Assembly: GCA_004297765.1 (NCBI GenBank)
Contig: SCTZ01000073.1
Coordinates: 59,924-123,923, forward strand
Direction of reading: 5' to 3'
Length of the DNA stretch: 64,000 bases
DNA from: Chloroflexota bacterium
GTDB lineage: Bacteria; Chloroflexota; Dehalococcoidia; FW602-bin16
Of the stretch, positions 26,416 through 35,472 are shown piece by piece; position 1 is the first letter of the stretch; the number at the start of each line of letters is the position of its first letter. The notes beneath the pieces were generated by a model. That model was given only the letters and a program-made list of their open reading frames with translations, ran no database searches and had not been told where the DNA came from. The position numbers and the translations under genes are program-made.

Positions 26416-26747
26416 CTCCCTCCTTGCTCTGCTTCAATCTCCTCAATCCGCCGCTCCGCCACCACAACCGCGCGGCGAAAACCGGCGGCTTCCTGTTTGG
26501 CATCGGGGCCAATCGCCCCGATAACCATAGCACCGCCGACCCGGCGATAGAAGGCCCGCCAGGGACTTCGGCCGCCACGAGGTCGTAGCTCCCATTGGCG
26601 TGCTTGCCTCAGGGCACTGCAGTGCGGGAAAGGAAGCTGCTCACCAAGTGTCTGCAGTTTCTCGGCAGCATGGAGCATCGCCAACCGCTCCCCCCTGGGC
26701 AGCCCGGCCAATTCCTCTCGGGCCGCCGGATGATAAGCAACGTCCAT
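26412..26747 (-). CDS. RelE/HigB-superfamily toxin (Gp49-like)
   Basis: The 111-residue protein begins MDVAYHPAAREELAGLP, a standard RelE/ParE-fold opening. It continues with a helix pair and the beta-strand core ELRPRGGRSPWRAFYRRV, the part that binds the ribosome in mRNA-cleaving relatives. A charged C-terminal helix follows. It lies immediately upstream of, and overlaps, the antitoxin gene. Unlike the homologous locus at the left end of the island, this toxin frame is intact. Confidence 0.8.
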   Translation of the reverse strand: MDVAYHPAAREELAGLPRGERLAMLHAAEKLQTLGEQLPFPHCSALRQARQWELRPRGGRSPWRAFYRRVGGAMVIGAIGPDAKQEAAGFRRAVVVAERRIEEIEAEQGGR

Positions 26748-26978
26748 AGCGCCATTATAGCACGTGTGTTATTGAGAATACTGGACCGAAATCATCAACG
26801 GTTGCTCAGCAAACGTCCCAACCGGATGACGTCCTGCCCATCCAACAGCAGCTTTTCCCCGGCTCCTGTGCTCTAGGTATGAGCTTGTTCGATCCAGGCG
26901 CCGAGCGCTGCCTGACGTCTGACGGCCAGGATTCTATCGAGCTAGGATACGTAGAGGTCACGGCAAACCGAGGGGCAA

Positions 26979-27716
26979 TCACGGCTGGGCCAGGTGGACG
27001 AGCCGAAAACCCTTCATATTGACAAACCGTTTGGCCTTCGTCTGGTCCTGCATATCTAGCCAACGATTCTGTCCGGGGCTGAGGTAGTCGGCGAAGAAGG
27101 GCTGAAGATAGCCGGGGATGCGATCGAGATTCCCGCCGGAGTACTGAGCCGAGTAGGCGTAGAACTCCTGCACGGGATTGTAGGGTTCCTGACTTGTCCG
27201 ACTCTGGGACATGACGAACTCCAGCAGATCCTTGTACGGCGCGTAGGCGCTATCCGACTCCCAGCGCAAGCGCAGCAGAGCCACCGCGAACCTCATTTTC
27301 TCTCCGAAGGATTTGCGATGCAGGTTGGCATGGGCGTACTCATGCAGAAAGACGTGAAAAGCCGGTTGGCTGATGGTCACGCGCCTGTTCTGCAGATCGT
27401 AGATGCCAGCCCAACTGGCTCCCTCTGCCTGATAGACAGGCACCTGCGACAGCACCTGACGTGCGCTCGGCAGAATGTTGAACCACTCGAAAGCGATATC
27501 GCGCATATCGTCCGGAGACATATTGACCCCAAACACAAGGTCTTCAGGCGGTCGGGTAAGACTCAGCGGCGCATCCGTGTTTGAGGGGAAGAGGAGGGTT
27601 GCTTGAGGGGATGTGAAGCCATCGGCTTCGCGAGCCAGTGCAACCAGCATCGAAAGACCGACGATCACCCCGATCCCGAACACAGTCACCGTCGCCAGAA
27701 AGATCCTGTACAACAT
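26979..27716 (-). CDS. Membrane-anchored protein with HExxH motif, putative metallopeptidase
   Basis: The 245-residue protein begins MLYRIFLATVTVFGIGVIVG, a single N-terminal membrane anchor or signal. The outer domain contains FLHEYAHANLHR, an HExxH zinc-peptidase motif, with possible third-ligand glutamates further on (NPVQEFYAYSAQYSGG). The ATG was preferred because GGGGAGA lies 8 bases upstream; an in-frame ATG 26 codons earlier lacks this. I cannot assign a named peptidase family, and activity is inferred only from the motif. It stands alone between the second toxin-antitoxin pair and tig. Confidence 0.6.
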   Translation of the reverse strand: MLYRIFLATVTVFGIGVIVGLSMLVALAREADGFTSPQATLLFPSNTDAPLSLTRPPEDLVFGVNMSPDDMRDIAFEWFNILPSARQVLSQVPVYQAEGASWAGIYDLQNRRVTISQPAFHVFLHEYAHANLHRKSFGEKMRFAVALLRLRWESDSAYAPYKDLLEFVMSQSRTSQEPYNPVQEFYAYSAQYSGGNLDRIPGYLQPFFADYLSPGQNRWLDMQDQTKAKRFVNMKGFRLVHLAQP

Positions 27717-28192
27717 GCGCGCAATCTCCCCGAAACAACAAACTCGACACGGGTGTACTTGCCCACGCGCCGGGTTGGAGGGAGAATGCGACACATCTCC
27801 GCGACTTCGGCAACCCGGCTACCATGGTCATGACCGTAGGCCCGTGGCTTTGCGTCCCCACCTTTCGATGGGTTTGCCTTTATCGGTTTAGGATCTCGCG
27901 ATCAATACGTGCTCATGTACCGACTGACACGTACTCGTGTACTATTAATTGTCGGACTCACGTCCAGCTTTTTAATACCTGCGAGGACCGCCCCCTGACC
28001 TATTCTACCCAGCCCAATGGTCCTATGTTTGATTCTCGGAGGATATCGGGAGACCTTGCAAAGGTGTGCTGCACATAAGGCGTAAGGTAGACAGCTCGAT
28101 TGCATTTGGCGCCTCGCCTCGGCGCAGGCATGCCATCCGACCAGGCATATGGTAGCACTAGCGCACGCGATTGTACCGTAAGTAAGCGTTTA
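27717..28192. other. Long spacer before tig
   Basis: About 475 bp without a convincing gene. It contains two similar 13-mers, CGTGCTCATGTAC (27910-27922) and CGTACTCGTGTAC (27931-27943), which could be a protein-binding site. The tig promoter is at the right end. Confidence 0.4.
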
Positions 28193-28201
28193 TGCTATAA
28201 T
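28193..28201 (+). promoter_or_regulatory. Extended -10 promoter of tig
   Basis: TGCTATAAT is a perfect extended -10 element. A weak -35 (TTGTAC, 28171-28176) lies 19 bp upstream. The predicted start near 28208 leaves a short 5' leader. Confidence 0.7.
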
Positions 28202-28233
28202 AGGCTCAGCAAACACGGATGGGTGAGCGCAAT

Positions 28234-29709
28234 TTGAAGGTTACCGCAGAGCGTATCGAAGACTGCCAGATGGTACTGAACGTGGAAATCGATCCCACAT
28301 CGGTGGAACGTTCAATGGACAAGGCCTACCGCCGCATCGTCGGCAAGGCCAACATCCCCGGCTTCCGTCGGGGCAAAGCGCCGCGATCGATGGTAGAGCG
28401 GTTCTTTGGCCGCCAGACCCTGCTTGAAGAGGCCCTCGAAGAGCTTGTTCCGTCAGCTTATGGTGAGGCGATCAAGCAGGAGAACATCGAGCCCATTGCC
28501 GAGCCGAAGCTGGAAGTGACACAGCTTGACCCCGTCTCTTTCAAAGCCACGGTTCCGCTCCGTCCCACGGTGGAGTTGGGCGCCTACCACAAGATCAGGG
28601 TCACGCCCGAGATCCCTGTCGTGACGGACGAGGAGATCGAGGAAGTTCTCACGAAGCTTCGTGAGCGCAAGGCCAGTTCGGAGACCGTGGAGCGTCCCGT
28701 CCGGTTGGGTGACCAGGTCGTGATCGACCTGGAGAGCACGGTGGAAGGGGAGACCTTCACCAATTCGGGAATGCCCTATATGGTCGACAGCGGCAACCCG
28801 ATCCCCGTGCCAGGCTTCGCGGAGAAGCTGGTTGGAGCTGAGCCGGGCGGCACCCTGGACATCGACTTGGAGTTTCCGGCAGATCACGCCGAGGAACGCC
28901 TGGCCGGCAAGAGCTTCCATTACAAGGTGACGATCCAGCAGGTCAAAGAGCGCATCGTGCCCGAGATGACGGATGAGCTGGCCCACAGCCTCGATCCGGA
29001 GATCAACACCGTGGCCGAGCTCCGCGAGCGCGTAGCACACGACATGAAGGCAACGGCCGAGTTCCAGGCGCGGTCCAAGCTCGAGAGCGAGGTCGTCGAG
29101 GCCGCCACGGACAGCGCGCGCTTGGAGTTCCCGCCGGTGCTGGTCGAGCGCGAGATCGATTCGTTGATCGACGAAGTGCTGCAACGGGTTTCTGGCCCGC
29201 AGAAGATCAGTCTGGAGCAGTATCTGCGCTTCACTGGGAAGAGCGAGGACGAGTTCCGCTCGGAGTTGAGCGAGATCGCTCGACGGCGCGTGCGGACCGA
29301 CCTGGTGCTCAGCGAGGTCGCCAAAGCCGAGAACATCACCGCCTCGGACGAAGAAATAGAGGCGGAGGTGAAGCGGTTATTGGGCAACTCGGAGGGCAGT
29401 GAGGCAACCGAGGCAACCGAGGCAACCGAAACGACCGAGACGACCGAGACGGGTAAAGCGAGCGAGGTGGACGTCAAGGGCATCGCCGCGCAGCCGCAGG
29501 TCCGCGCGTCCATCGGGTCCATGCTCGTTCGAAAGAAGACTATCGAGCGCTTGGTGGAAATCGCCACATCTGATGGCAAGAGCACTCCTGGCGAAGGTTC
29601 CGCTCCATCCAGCCAGGCCGAGGGCGAGGTCGAAGGCCACCCGGTAGAGGCGGCCACCGATGAGACCATCGCTCGCACTGAGCCGACGGACGATACCCCG
29701 GAAAGCTAG
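28234..29709 (+). CDS. tig: Trigger factor (ribosome-associated chaperone and prolyl isomerase)
   Basis: Trigger factor binds the ribosome exit tunnel and folds nascent chains. The 491-residue protein has the N-terminal ribosome-binding domain with signature GFRRGKAP (near residues 45-52), a FKBP-type isomerase domain (about 150-240) and the C-terminal chaperone arms. A TTG start was chosen because GGGTGAG lies 6 bases upstream and it gives the canonical MKVT opening. An ATG at 28219 in frame is possible but would have almost no leader. The C-terminus is about 50-60 residues longer than usual and includes a Glu-Ala-Thr/Glu-Thr-Thr tandem repeat (29400-29455) in a low-complexity acidic tail. 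It heads the tig-clpP-clpX-lon cluster. Confidence 0.95.
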   Translation: MKVTAERIEDCQMVLNVEIDPTSVERSMDKAYRRIVGKANIPGFRRGKAPRSMVERFFGRQTLLEEALEELVPSAYGEAIKQENIEPIAEPKLEVTQLDPVSFKATVPLRPTVELGAYHKIRVTPEIPVVTDEEIEEVLTKLRERKASSETVERPVRLGDQVVIDLESTVEGETFTNSGMPYMVDSGNPIPVPGFAEKLVGAEPGGTLDIDLEFPADHAEERLAGKSFHYKVTIQQVKERIVPEMTDELAHSLDPEINTVAELRERVAHDMKATAEFQARSKLESEVVEAATDSARLEFPPVLVEREIDSLIDEVLQRVSGPQKISLEQYLRFTGKSEDEFRSELSEIARRRVRTDLVLSEVAKAENITASDEEIEAEVKRLLGNSEGSEATEATEATETTETTETGKASEVDVKGIAAQPQVRASIGSMLVRKKTIERLVEIATSDGKSTPGEGSAPSSQAEGEVEGHPVEAATDETIARTEPTDDTPES

Positions 29710-29792
29710 TACAGCGCACCGGGCGACATCGACGTCGCAGTGACGGACCTCGCTTGTTGGATGAGTCACGGAAGGAAAGGCAATAATAGTCC

Positions 29793-30407
29793 ATGGATGA
29801 TAGAGTTCGAGCTCAGGGCATCATTCCTATGGTCATCGAGGCGAGCGCTCGCGGAGAGCGCGCCTTCGATATCTATAGCTTGCTGCTGAAAGAACGCATC
29901 ATATTTCTCGGCACGCCGATCGACGATCACGTGGCTAACTTGATCGTCGCGCAACTACTCTATCTCGATCGTGAGGATCCCGAGCGGGATATCAGCCTGT
30001 ACATCCACAGCCCGGGCGGCGTGATCACCGCTGGGTTGGCGATCTACGACACGATGCAGTTGATACGCCCGGACGTGTCCACCATTTGCGTGGGCATGGC
30101 CGCCAGCATGGGCACCGTGCTGCTGGTCGCCGGAGCGAAGGGCAAGCGCTATGCGCTTCCCAACGCCACCGTCCACATGCACCAGGCTATCGGTGGCGTG
30201 CATGGACAGGCGGCCGACATTGAAATCGAGGCGCGGGAGATCCTGCGTATGCAGACCAAGATTCGCGATATCCTGTCGAAGCACACAGGGCAGACTCCCG
30301 AGCGTATCACCAAGGATAGCGACCGGAACTTCTACATGAGCTCGGATCAGGCGCTAGAGTACGGTATCATCGATGAGGTCCTGAACAAAACCGAGAAATC
30401 GAGCTAG
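29793..30407 (+). CDS. clpP: ATP-dependent Clp protease proteolytic subunit
   Basis: The 204-residue serine protease forms the tetradecameric ClpP chamber that degrades substrates delivered by ClpX. The catalytic Ser is in [11 protein letters not shown] (about residue 105) and the His in [12 protein letters not shown] (about residue 130). The C-terminal [17 protein letters not shown] is characteristic. AGGAAAGG precedes the ATG. It lies 83 bp after tig and 44 bp before clpX, in the common tig-clpP-clpX order. Confidence 0.98.
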   Translation: MDDRVRAQGIIPMVIEASARGERAFDIYSLLLKERIIFLGTPIDDHVANLIVAQLLYLDREDPERDISLYIHSPGGVITAGLAIYDTMQLIRPDVSTICVGMAASMGTVLLVAGAKGKRYALPNATVHMHQAIGGVHGQAADIEIEAREILRMQTKIRDILSKHTGQTPERITKDSDRNFYMSSDQALEYGIIDEVLNKTEKSS

Positions 30408-30451
30408 AAAGCGCGCCCAATAGTGGTGGGAACCGGGACAAGGAGGCTGAG

Positions 30452-31747
30452 ATGGGAAGCTCGCGCAATAATCGCCTGCAGTACAACTGCTCATTCTGTG
30501 GTAAGAACCAGGACCAGGTAAAGCGGCTGATCGCCGGACCTGGGGCCGTCTATATTTGTGATGAGTGTGTCGATCTGTGTCGCGAGATCATCGACGAGGA
30601 AGCGGCACCAGCTCCCAAGGCCCGCGCTCCGCGCACCAAGGTACCAACCCCAAAGCGCATTTACGAGCTACTCAGCCAGTATGTCGTCGGTCAGGAGCGC
30701 GCGAAGAAGGTCCTCAGCGTGGCCGTGTACAACCACTACAAGCGCATCGGGGCCAACGTCGCCTCTTCTGACGAGATCGAGCTGCAGAAAAGCAATATCC
30801 TCCTCGTCGGACCCACGGGCTGCGGCAAGACGCTTCTCGCCCAGACGCTCGCCCGCATTCTGGACGTGCCGTTCACCATTGCGGACGCCACGGCGTTGAC
30901 CGAGGCCGGCTACGTCGGCGAGGACGTTGAGAATATCCTTCTGCATTTGATCCAGGCGGCCGATTACGATATGGCACGTGCCGAGCGCGGCATCGTCTAC
31001 ATCGACGAGATCGACAAGATCGCCCGCAAGGGGGATAACCCCTCCATCACACGCGACGTCTCGGGCGAGGGTGTGCAGCAGGCCCTGCTGAAGATCATCG
31101 AGGGCACTGTGGCCAGCGTGCCCCCACAGGGTGGACGCAAGCATCCCCACCAGGACTTTATCCAGATCAACACCGGGAATATCCTGTTCATCTGTGGTGG
31201 CGCGTTCGAGGGGTTGGACAAGATCGTCCACCGTCGCGTCACCAAACACAAGCAACTGATGGGCTTCAAGGCCGATGTGGCCACGAAGATTAGTCCTTCG
31301 TCTTCCGACTCCTTGCTCAAGGAGCTGACCCACGACGATCTGCTCGGCTACGGGCTGATCCCCGAGTTCGTCGGTCGTCTGCCTGTGCTCGTGAGCCTGG
31401 AAGGTCTCACCAAGGAGGACTTGATCCGCATCCTCACGGAGCCCAGGAACGCTATCGTCAAGCAATATCAGAAGTTCTTCTCTCTCGACAAAGTGGAGCT
31501 GGTCTTTACGCCCGACGCCCTGGAAGCCGCCTCCGAAGAAGCCTTGCGGCATCGGACCGGCGCCCGGGGTCTGCGCACGATAATCGAAGAAACGCTGCTG
31601 GACGTGATGTACGAGATCCCGTCGCGCGGCGACGTGCGCAAGTGCCTCATCACAGGCGACACGGTCAAGGGACAGAAGGGGCCGATTCTGCTTACAGCGT
31701 CGGACCGCACCGTCGAGTACGAGCAGGTTAAGGATGAGTCGGCGTAA
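30452..31747 (+). CDS. clpX: ATP-dependent Clp protease ATP-binding subunit ClpX
   Basis: The 431-residue AAA+ unfoldase feeds ClpP. It has an N-terminal zinc finger (CSFCGK...CDECVDLC, residues 11-40), Walker A GPTGCGKT, Walker [10 protein letters not shown], and sensor and arginine-finger regions ending in the [12 protein letters not shown] segment. The ClpP-contact loop region contains [15 protein letters not shown], with the usual IGF-type loop altered or displaced. The stop overlaps the lon ATG (TAATG), so lon is translationally coupled. Confidence 0.97.
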   Translation: MGSSRNNRLQYNCSFCGKNQDQVKRLIAGPGAVYICDECVDLCREIIDEEAAPAPKARAPRTKVPTPKRIYELLSQYVVGQERAKKVLSVAVYNHYKRIGANVASSDEIELQKSNILLVGPTGCGKTLLAQTLARILDVPFTIADATALTEAGYVGEDVENILLHLIQAADYDMARAERGIVYIDEIDKIARKGDNPSITRDVSGEGVQQALLKIIEGTVASVPPQGGRKHPHQDFIQINTGNILFICGGAFEGLDKIVHRRVTKHKQLMGFKADVATKISPSSSDSLLKELTHDDLLGYGLIPEFVGRLPVLVSLEGLTKEDLIRILTEPRNAIVKQYQKFFSLDKVELVFTPDALEAASEEALRHRTGARGLRTIIEETLLDVMYEIPSRGDVRKCLITGDTVKGQKGPILLTASDRTVEYEQVKDESA

Positions 31748-34200
31748 TGAATCAGGCGACCTTAAATAAGCGCGGCCGCACGTGGAATGACCAGCCACTG
31801 CTGCCACTGAAAAATGTTGTTCTTTTTCCACACTGCGTTATCACGCTCATGGTCGGACGGGATAAGTCTATCGCCGCCGTACACGAGGCCATGGAGCGCA
31901 GTCAGAAACTGGTCGTCGCCGCACAGCGGGATGCCGAACAGGAAGATCCCGGTACGGACGATATACATCGCATCGGAACGCTCGCGGAGATTGTGCAGTT
32001 CCAGAAGCAACCAGGCGGGAGTCTTCAGGTTGTCCTGGAGGGACTCCAGCGAGTCTCCGTCGATCGCTTTGTCTCGGAGCAGCCGTTCTTCCGCATCAAG
32101 GCAACGGACCTCCCCGAGATCATTCCAGAAAGCACCCAGGTCAGCCCCCTGGTCCAGCAGGTCCAGGGCATGTTCGAGCGATATGCGAAAACTAGTCGCA
32201 CCCAAGCGCCCGACGCCGTCGAATCCGTGGCAAAGCTGACTGATCCTGGTCGCCTGGCCGATACACTGGCCTCTCATCTCCCATTGGAGCTCAGCACCCG
32301 CCAGGGACTACTCGAGATGCTGGATGAGTCCCAGCGCCTGGAGCGGATTAGCGCCCTGTTGAACAACGCGCTGGAGCTTCTCGATCTCGACGAGAAGATT
32401 CGTCTACGCGTGCGCCAGCAGATGGACCGCAATCAGCGCGAATACTATCTCAAAGAGCAGCTCAAGGCCATCCACGAGGAGCTAGGAAACACGCAGCCCG
32501 GCGAGATCGCGGAGCTGCGGGCACGTCTGGCCGCGAAGGGTATGCCCCAGGAAATCGAGGCCCGCATCGGTCGTGAGATCGATCGACTGGAGCGCATTCC
32601 GCAGTCCTCACCAGAGGGAAACGTCATTCGTACGTTCCTGGATACCGTCCTGGCCCTGCCGTGGACCGAACGATCCGATGATCAACTCGACATCGATCAG
32701 GCTCAGAAGATCCTGGACCAGGATCACTATGGTCTGGAGAAGGTCAAGGAGCGCATCATCGACTTCCTGGCCGTGCGGCAGCTCATCTCGCAGGGCGATC
32801 AGGCTCGACGCATCAAGGGTCCGATCCTGTGCTTCATCGGCCCTCCCGGGGTTGGCAAGACCAGCCTCGGTCGCTCGATCGCTCGGGCGATGGGTCGCAA
32901 GTTCGTGCGTCTCTCACTGGGTGGCGTGCGCGACGAGGCCGAGATTCGTGGGCATCGACGCACATACGTCGGGGCCTTGCCCGGTCGGATCATCCAGGCC
33001 ATGCGCACGGCCGGTACGCGCAACCCGGTGATCATGCTGGACGAAATAGACAAAATGAGTGCCGACTTCCGCGGAGATCCGTCGGCTGCCCTGCTCGAGG
33101 TGCTCGACCCGGAGCAGAACTTCGCGTTCTCCGATCATTACTTGGACGTTCCGTACGATCTGTCTGAGGTAATGTTCATCACCACGGCCAACATCCGCTG
33201 GCACATTCCTCGTCCGCTCCTGGACCGGATGGAAACCATCGAGATACAGGGGTACACTGAGGAGGAGAAGGTCCAGATCGCCAAGCGATTTCTCTTGCCG
33301 AAGCAGATTGTGGAGCACGGGCTGCTACTCAACCAGATAGAGGTACCGGACCGGACCATTCGGCGAATCATCCAGGCCTACACACGTGAGGCCGGGGTGC
33401 GCAGCCTGGAGCGAACTCTAGCCTCGGTCTGCCGCAAGGCCGCACGGCGCATTCTGAGAGATAGTTCCTCCAAGGTCAGGGTCAACTCCCCGATCTTAAC
33501 CGAGTTCCTGGGACCGTCTCGCTACCACTCCCAGGGCGTGATCGAAGAGGCCCAGGTTGGCGTCGTAATGGGACTGGCCTGGACCGAGCAAGGCGGTGAG
33601 CTGCTACCGGTCGAGGTCGTCACTATGCCCGGCAAGGGGGGGTTCATCATTACGGGACGACTCGGCGACGTCATGCAGGAATCGGCTCGGGCCGCGCTGA
33701 GCTACGCGCGCTCCAGGGCCGAGGCCCTGTTCATCGATCGCGCGTTCCAGGAATCGGTGGACCTGCACATCCATCTGCCCGAGGGCGCCATTCCCAAGGA
33801 TGGACCGTCGGCTGGAGTAACTATGTTCACTGCGCTGGTCTCCGCGCTCACCAAGCGGCCGGTGCGCAACGACGTAGTCATGACAGGCGAGATCACGCTC
33901 CGCGGGCGCGTGCTGGCCGTCGGAGGCGTCAAGGAGAAAGTGCTCGCCGCGCACCGCGCGGGAATCCGTAGAGTCATCCTGCCGGCCGAGAATCGGCGCG
34001 ACCTGCCGGAGATCCCCAAGAAGGTGCGCGACCAGATCCAGTTCATCTGGGTGGATAACGTGGACCAGGTCCTTCAGGAGTCCTTCCTGGAGCGCCGGGG
34101 GACGGACCATCAGATCACCGAGGCGCCACCGGGAGAGCCCCTGGATCAGACCGCCCCGCTCCACGAGCCGAGCGGAATGGATGAGCACACCGTAGTCTAA
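31747..34200 (+). CDS. lon: ATP-dependent Lon protease
   Basis: The 817-residue Lon degrades misfolded and regulatory proteins in the cytoplasm. It has the N-terminal LON substrate domain ([13 protein letters not shown] onward), a coiled middle ([11 protein letters not shown]), an AAA+ domain with Walker A GPPGVGKT near residue 365, and a C-terminal Ser-Lys protease domain. The catalytic Ser is in KDGPSAG (about 688) and the Lys in [12 protein letters not shown] (about 729). The ATG overlaps the clpX stop. An intrinsic terminator closes the operon 35 bp downstream. The length is normal. Confidence 0.98.
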   Translation: MNQATLNKRGRTWNDQPLLPLKNVVLFPHCVITLMVGRDKSIAAVHEAMERSQKLVVAAQRDAEQEDPGTDDIHRIGTLAEIVQFQKQPGGSLQVVLEGLQRVSVDRFVSEQPFFRIKATDLPEIIPESTQVSPLVQQVQGMFERYAKTSRTQAPDAVESVAKLTDPGRLADTLASHLPLELSTRQGLLEMLDESQRLERISALLNNALELLDLDEKIRLRVRQQMDRNQREYYLKEQLKAIHEELGNTQPGEIAELRARLAAKGMPQEIEARIGREIDRLERIPQSSPEGNVIRTFLDTVLALPWTERSDDQLDIDQAQKILDQDHYGLEKVKERIIDFLAVRQLISQGDQARRIKGPILCFIGPPGVGKTSLGRSIARAMGRKFVRLSLGGVRDEAEIRGHRRTYVGALPGRIIQAMRTAGTRNPVIMLDEIDKMSADFRGDPSAALLEVLDPEQNFAFSDHYLDVPYDLSEVMFITTANIRWHIPRPLLDRMETIEIQGYTEEEKVQIAKRFLLPKQIVEHGLLLNQIEVPDRTIRRIIQAYTREAGVRSLERTLASVCRKAARRILRDSSSKVRVNSPILTEFLGPSRYHSQGVIEEAQVGVVMGLAWTEQGGELLPVEVVTMPGKGGFIITGRLGDVMQESARAALSYARSRAEALFIDRAFQESVDLHIHLPEGAIPKDGPSAGVTMFTALVSALTKRPVRNDVVMTGEITLRGRVLAVGGVKEKVLAAHRAGIRRVILPAENRRDLPEIPKKVRDQIQFIWVDNVDQVLQESFLERRGTDHQITEAPPGEPLDQTAPLHEPSGMDEHTVV

Positions 34201-34234
34201 CAGACCAACCAGCCCCCACCTTTTCGTATTACAG

Positions 34235-34270
34235 GAAGCCGGTCCCAGACAGACCGGCTTCTTCTTTGCT
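34235..34270 (+). terminator. Intrinsic terminator of the tig-clpP-clpX-lon operon
   Basis: GAAGCCGGTC and GACCGGCTTC form a 10-bp stem with a 7-base loop, followed by a T-rich tract TTCTTTGCTT. Confidence 0.85.
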
Positions 34271-34287
34271 TCACTGCTGGTAGATAT

Positions 34288-34321
34288 CAGTCCGATCGGA
34301 CCGATCCGACCGATCGGACTG
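34288..34321. repeat. GATCGG/CCGATC palindrome, family B (copy 2)
   Basis: Twelve-bp arms CAGTCCGATCGG and CCGATCGGACTG flank the related core ACCGATCCGA. It lies between the convergent lon and PHP genes. Copies 1 and 3 are at 56-86 and 38152-38185. Confidence 0.8.
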
Positions 34322-34371
34322 ATCCGCCCCATGGGAAACCACTTGCCCATCGGGTCATGAGTAAGGCAGCC

Positions 34372-35028
34372 CTAGCGTCCACCAAACCTTCTCCGCAGCT
34401 TCAAGCCGATGGTCTTTGCGTGAATGAGAGGGCTCGTCATGCCGTAGACGATCTGGCCGACCGCCAGGCTCTGCAGGAACTCGTCCGGACCGTTGAACTC
34501 TGGCATCACCACGTGAGTGGTTCCGATCTCGCCGGGCGTGTGTGCGTCGCTTCCGGCGCCCATGAGCAGTCCATGCCGCATAGCGAAATGCCGCGCCTTT
34601 CCCACCGCGAGTGGATTAAAGCTGCGCGCGTTGCACACCTCGAGGACGTCGACCATGGATACCACCTCACGCAGGACCGCCGGTTTGAGCCGCGTGCGCC
34701 GCACGGGATCCATGGAATGTGGAACGTAGACCACGCCGCCCTGCTCACGAATAGCCTCGATCGTTCGACCAGCCGACAAGCCGCGAGGAATCTCTTCCTT
34801 GAGAAACAGCCCGATGATCTCACCGTCGCGCGTCTTGATCTCCTCGCCCACGATGATAATGAAAGGCGCCTGCCGCTGCACCTCGAAGGCACCTTGGACC
34901 TTGTTATGGTCCGTGACGGCCAGGCAGTTGATGCCGCGCTGAACACAACTGGCGATTAACTGCTCCGGCGTAGTGACAGAATCAGGCGAGCGTCGGGTAT
35001 GACAATGGAAGTCCGCTTTAAGAGTCAA
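34372..35028 (-). CDS. PHP-domain phosphoesterase
   Basis: The 218-residue protein has the four PHP metal-binding motifs: DFHCHTRRSPDS near the start, VTDHN at about 39-43, VPHS at about 102-105, and GSDAHTPGEIG near 170. PHP proteins hydrolyse phosphoesters, for example short oligonucleotides, nucleotide bisphosphates or phosphohistidinol. The start overlaps the xseB 3' end by 11 bp, so it is the last gene of the operon with xseA and xseB. That context fits removal of the oligonucleotides made by exonuclease VII, but this is inference. Confidence 0.88.
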   Translation of the reverse strand: MTLKADFHCHTRRSPDSVTTPEQLIASCVQRGINCLAVTDHNKVQGAFEVQRQAPFIIIVGEEIKTRDGEIIGLFLKEEIPRGLSAGRTIEAIREQGGVVYVPHSMDPVRRTRLKPAVLREVVSMVDVLEVCNARSFNPLAVGKARHFAMRHGLLMGAGSDAHTPGEIGTTHVVMPEFNGPDEFLQSLAVGQIVYGMTSPLIHAKTIGLKLRRRFGGR

Positions 35029-35239
35029 AGGATTCCTCTTCGCTCAGAGACGTTTGAAGAGTGGTCACCTTCAGCTCGGCCCGCTCCAGATGTTGGCCAC
35101 AGAGATGAGCCAGGCGGATGCCATGCTCGAAGGTCGTGATCGACGCCTCCAAGCTCAGCCCACCTTCCTCCAGAGCCTGGATCGTCTTCTCCAGCTCAGC
35201 AAAGGCCGCCTCGAACGAAAGATCCAGCGTGTCCGCCAT
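35018..35239 (-). CDS. xseB: Exodeoxyribonuclease VII small subunit
   Basis: The 73-residue subunit begins MADTLDLSFEAAFAELEKTI, followed by the helical hairpin core LEEGGLSLEASITTFEHGI and QHLERAELKV. Several copies of it dress each XseA subunit. The ATG has GGGGGAG upstream; the longer open frame upstream runs through repeat DNA and is discarded. It is separated from xseA by 233 bp filled with two inverted-repeat elements, which is unusual because these two genes are normally adjacent or overlapping. Confidence 0.93.
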   Translation of the reverse strand: MADTLDLSFEAAFAELEKTIQALEEGGLSLEASITTFEHGIRLAHLCGQHLERAELKVTTLQTSLSEEESFDS

Positions 35240-35267
35240 GCACTCCCCCTTCTTACAGCCTGTTTCT

Positions 35268-35323
35268 CGGACAAGACCGCCGCGGTTTCCGAAACCGCAG
35301 CGGTCTTGTCCGACAGGATGCCG
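35268..35323. repeat. GCGGTTTCCGAAACCGC inverted repeat, family E (copy 1)
   Basis: Outer arms CGGACAAGACCGC and GCGGTCTTGTCCG (13 bp) flank the inner palindrome GCGGTTTCCGAAACCGC. CAGGATGCCG follows. A second copy is at 55063-55110. It sits between xseA and xseB. Confidence 0.85.
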
Positions 35324-35376
35324 CACTTGTGGAACGACGCAGTTAGTGGTGCATCCACCAAGTCCCTTGCGCGTTC

Positions 35377-35463
35377 GTAGTGGCGGACCGCCGTGTCCGC
35401 CAGGGGTGGGGTAGGGCACGCCCCCCCGCCCTGCCCCTGGCGGACAAAGCCGTCCGCCACTAC
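35377..35463. repeat. GGCGGACCGCCGTGTCCGCC inverted repeat, family D (copy 1)
   Basis: The element runs from GTAGTGGCGGAC to GTCCGCCACTAC, with inner matches GTGTCCGCCAGGGG and CCCCTGGCGGAC around a C-rich centre. A related copy is at 52441-52505. It lies 10 bp downstream of the xseA stop. Confidence 0.85.
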
Positions 35464-35472
35464 GGATGTCGA

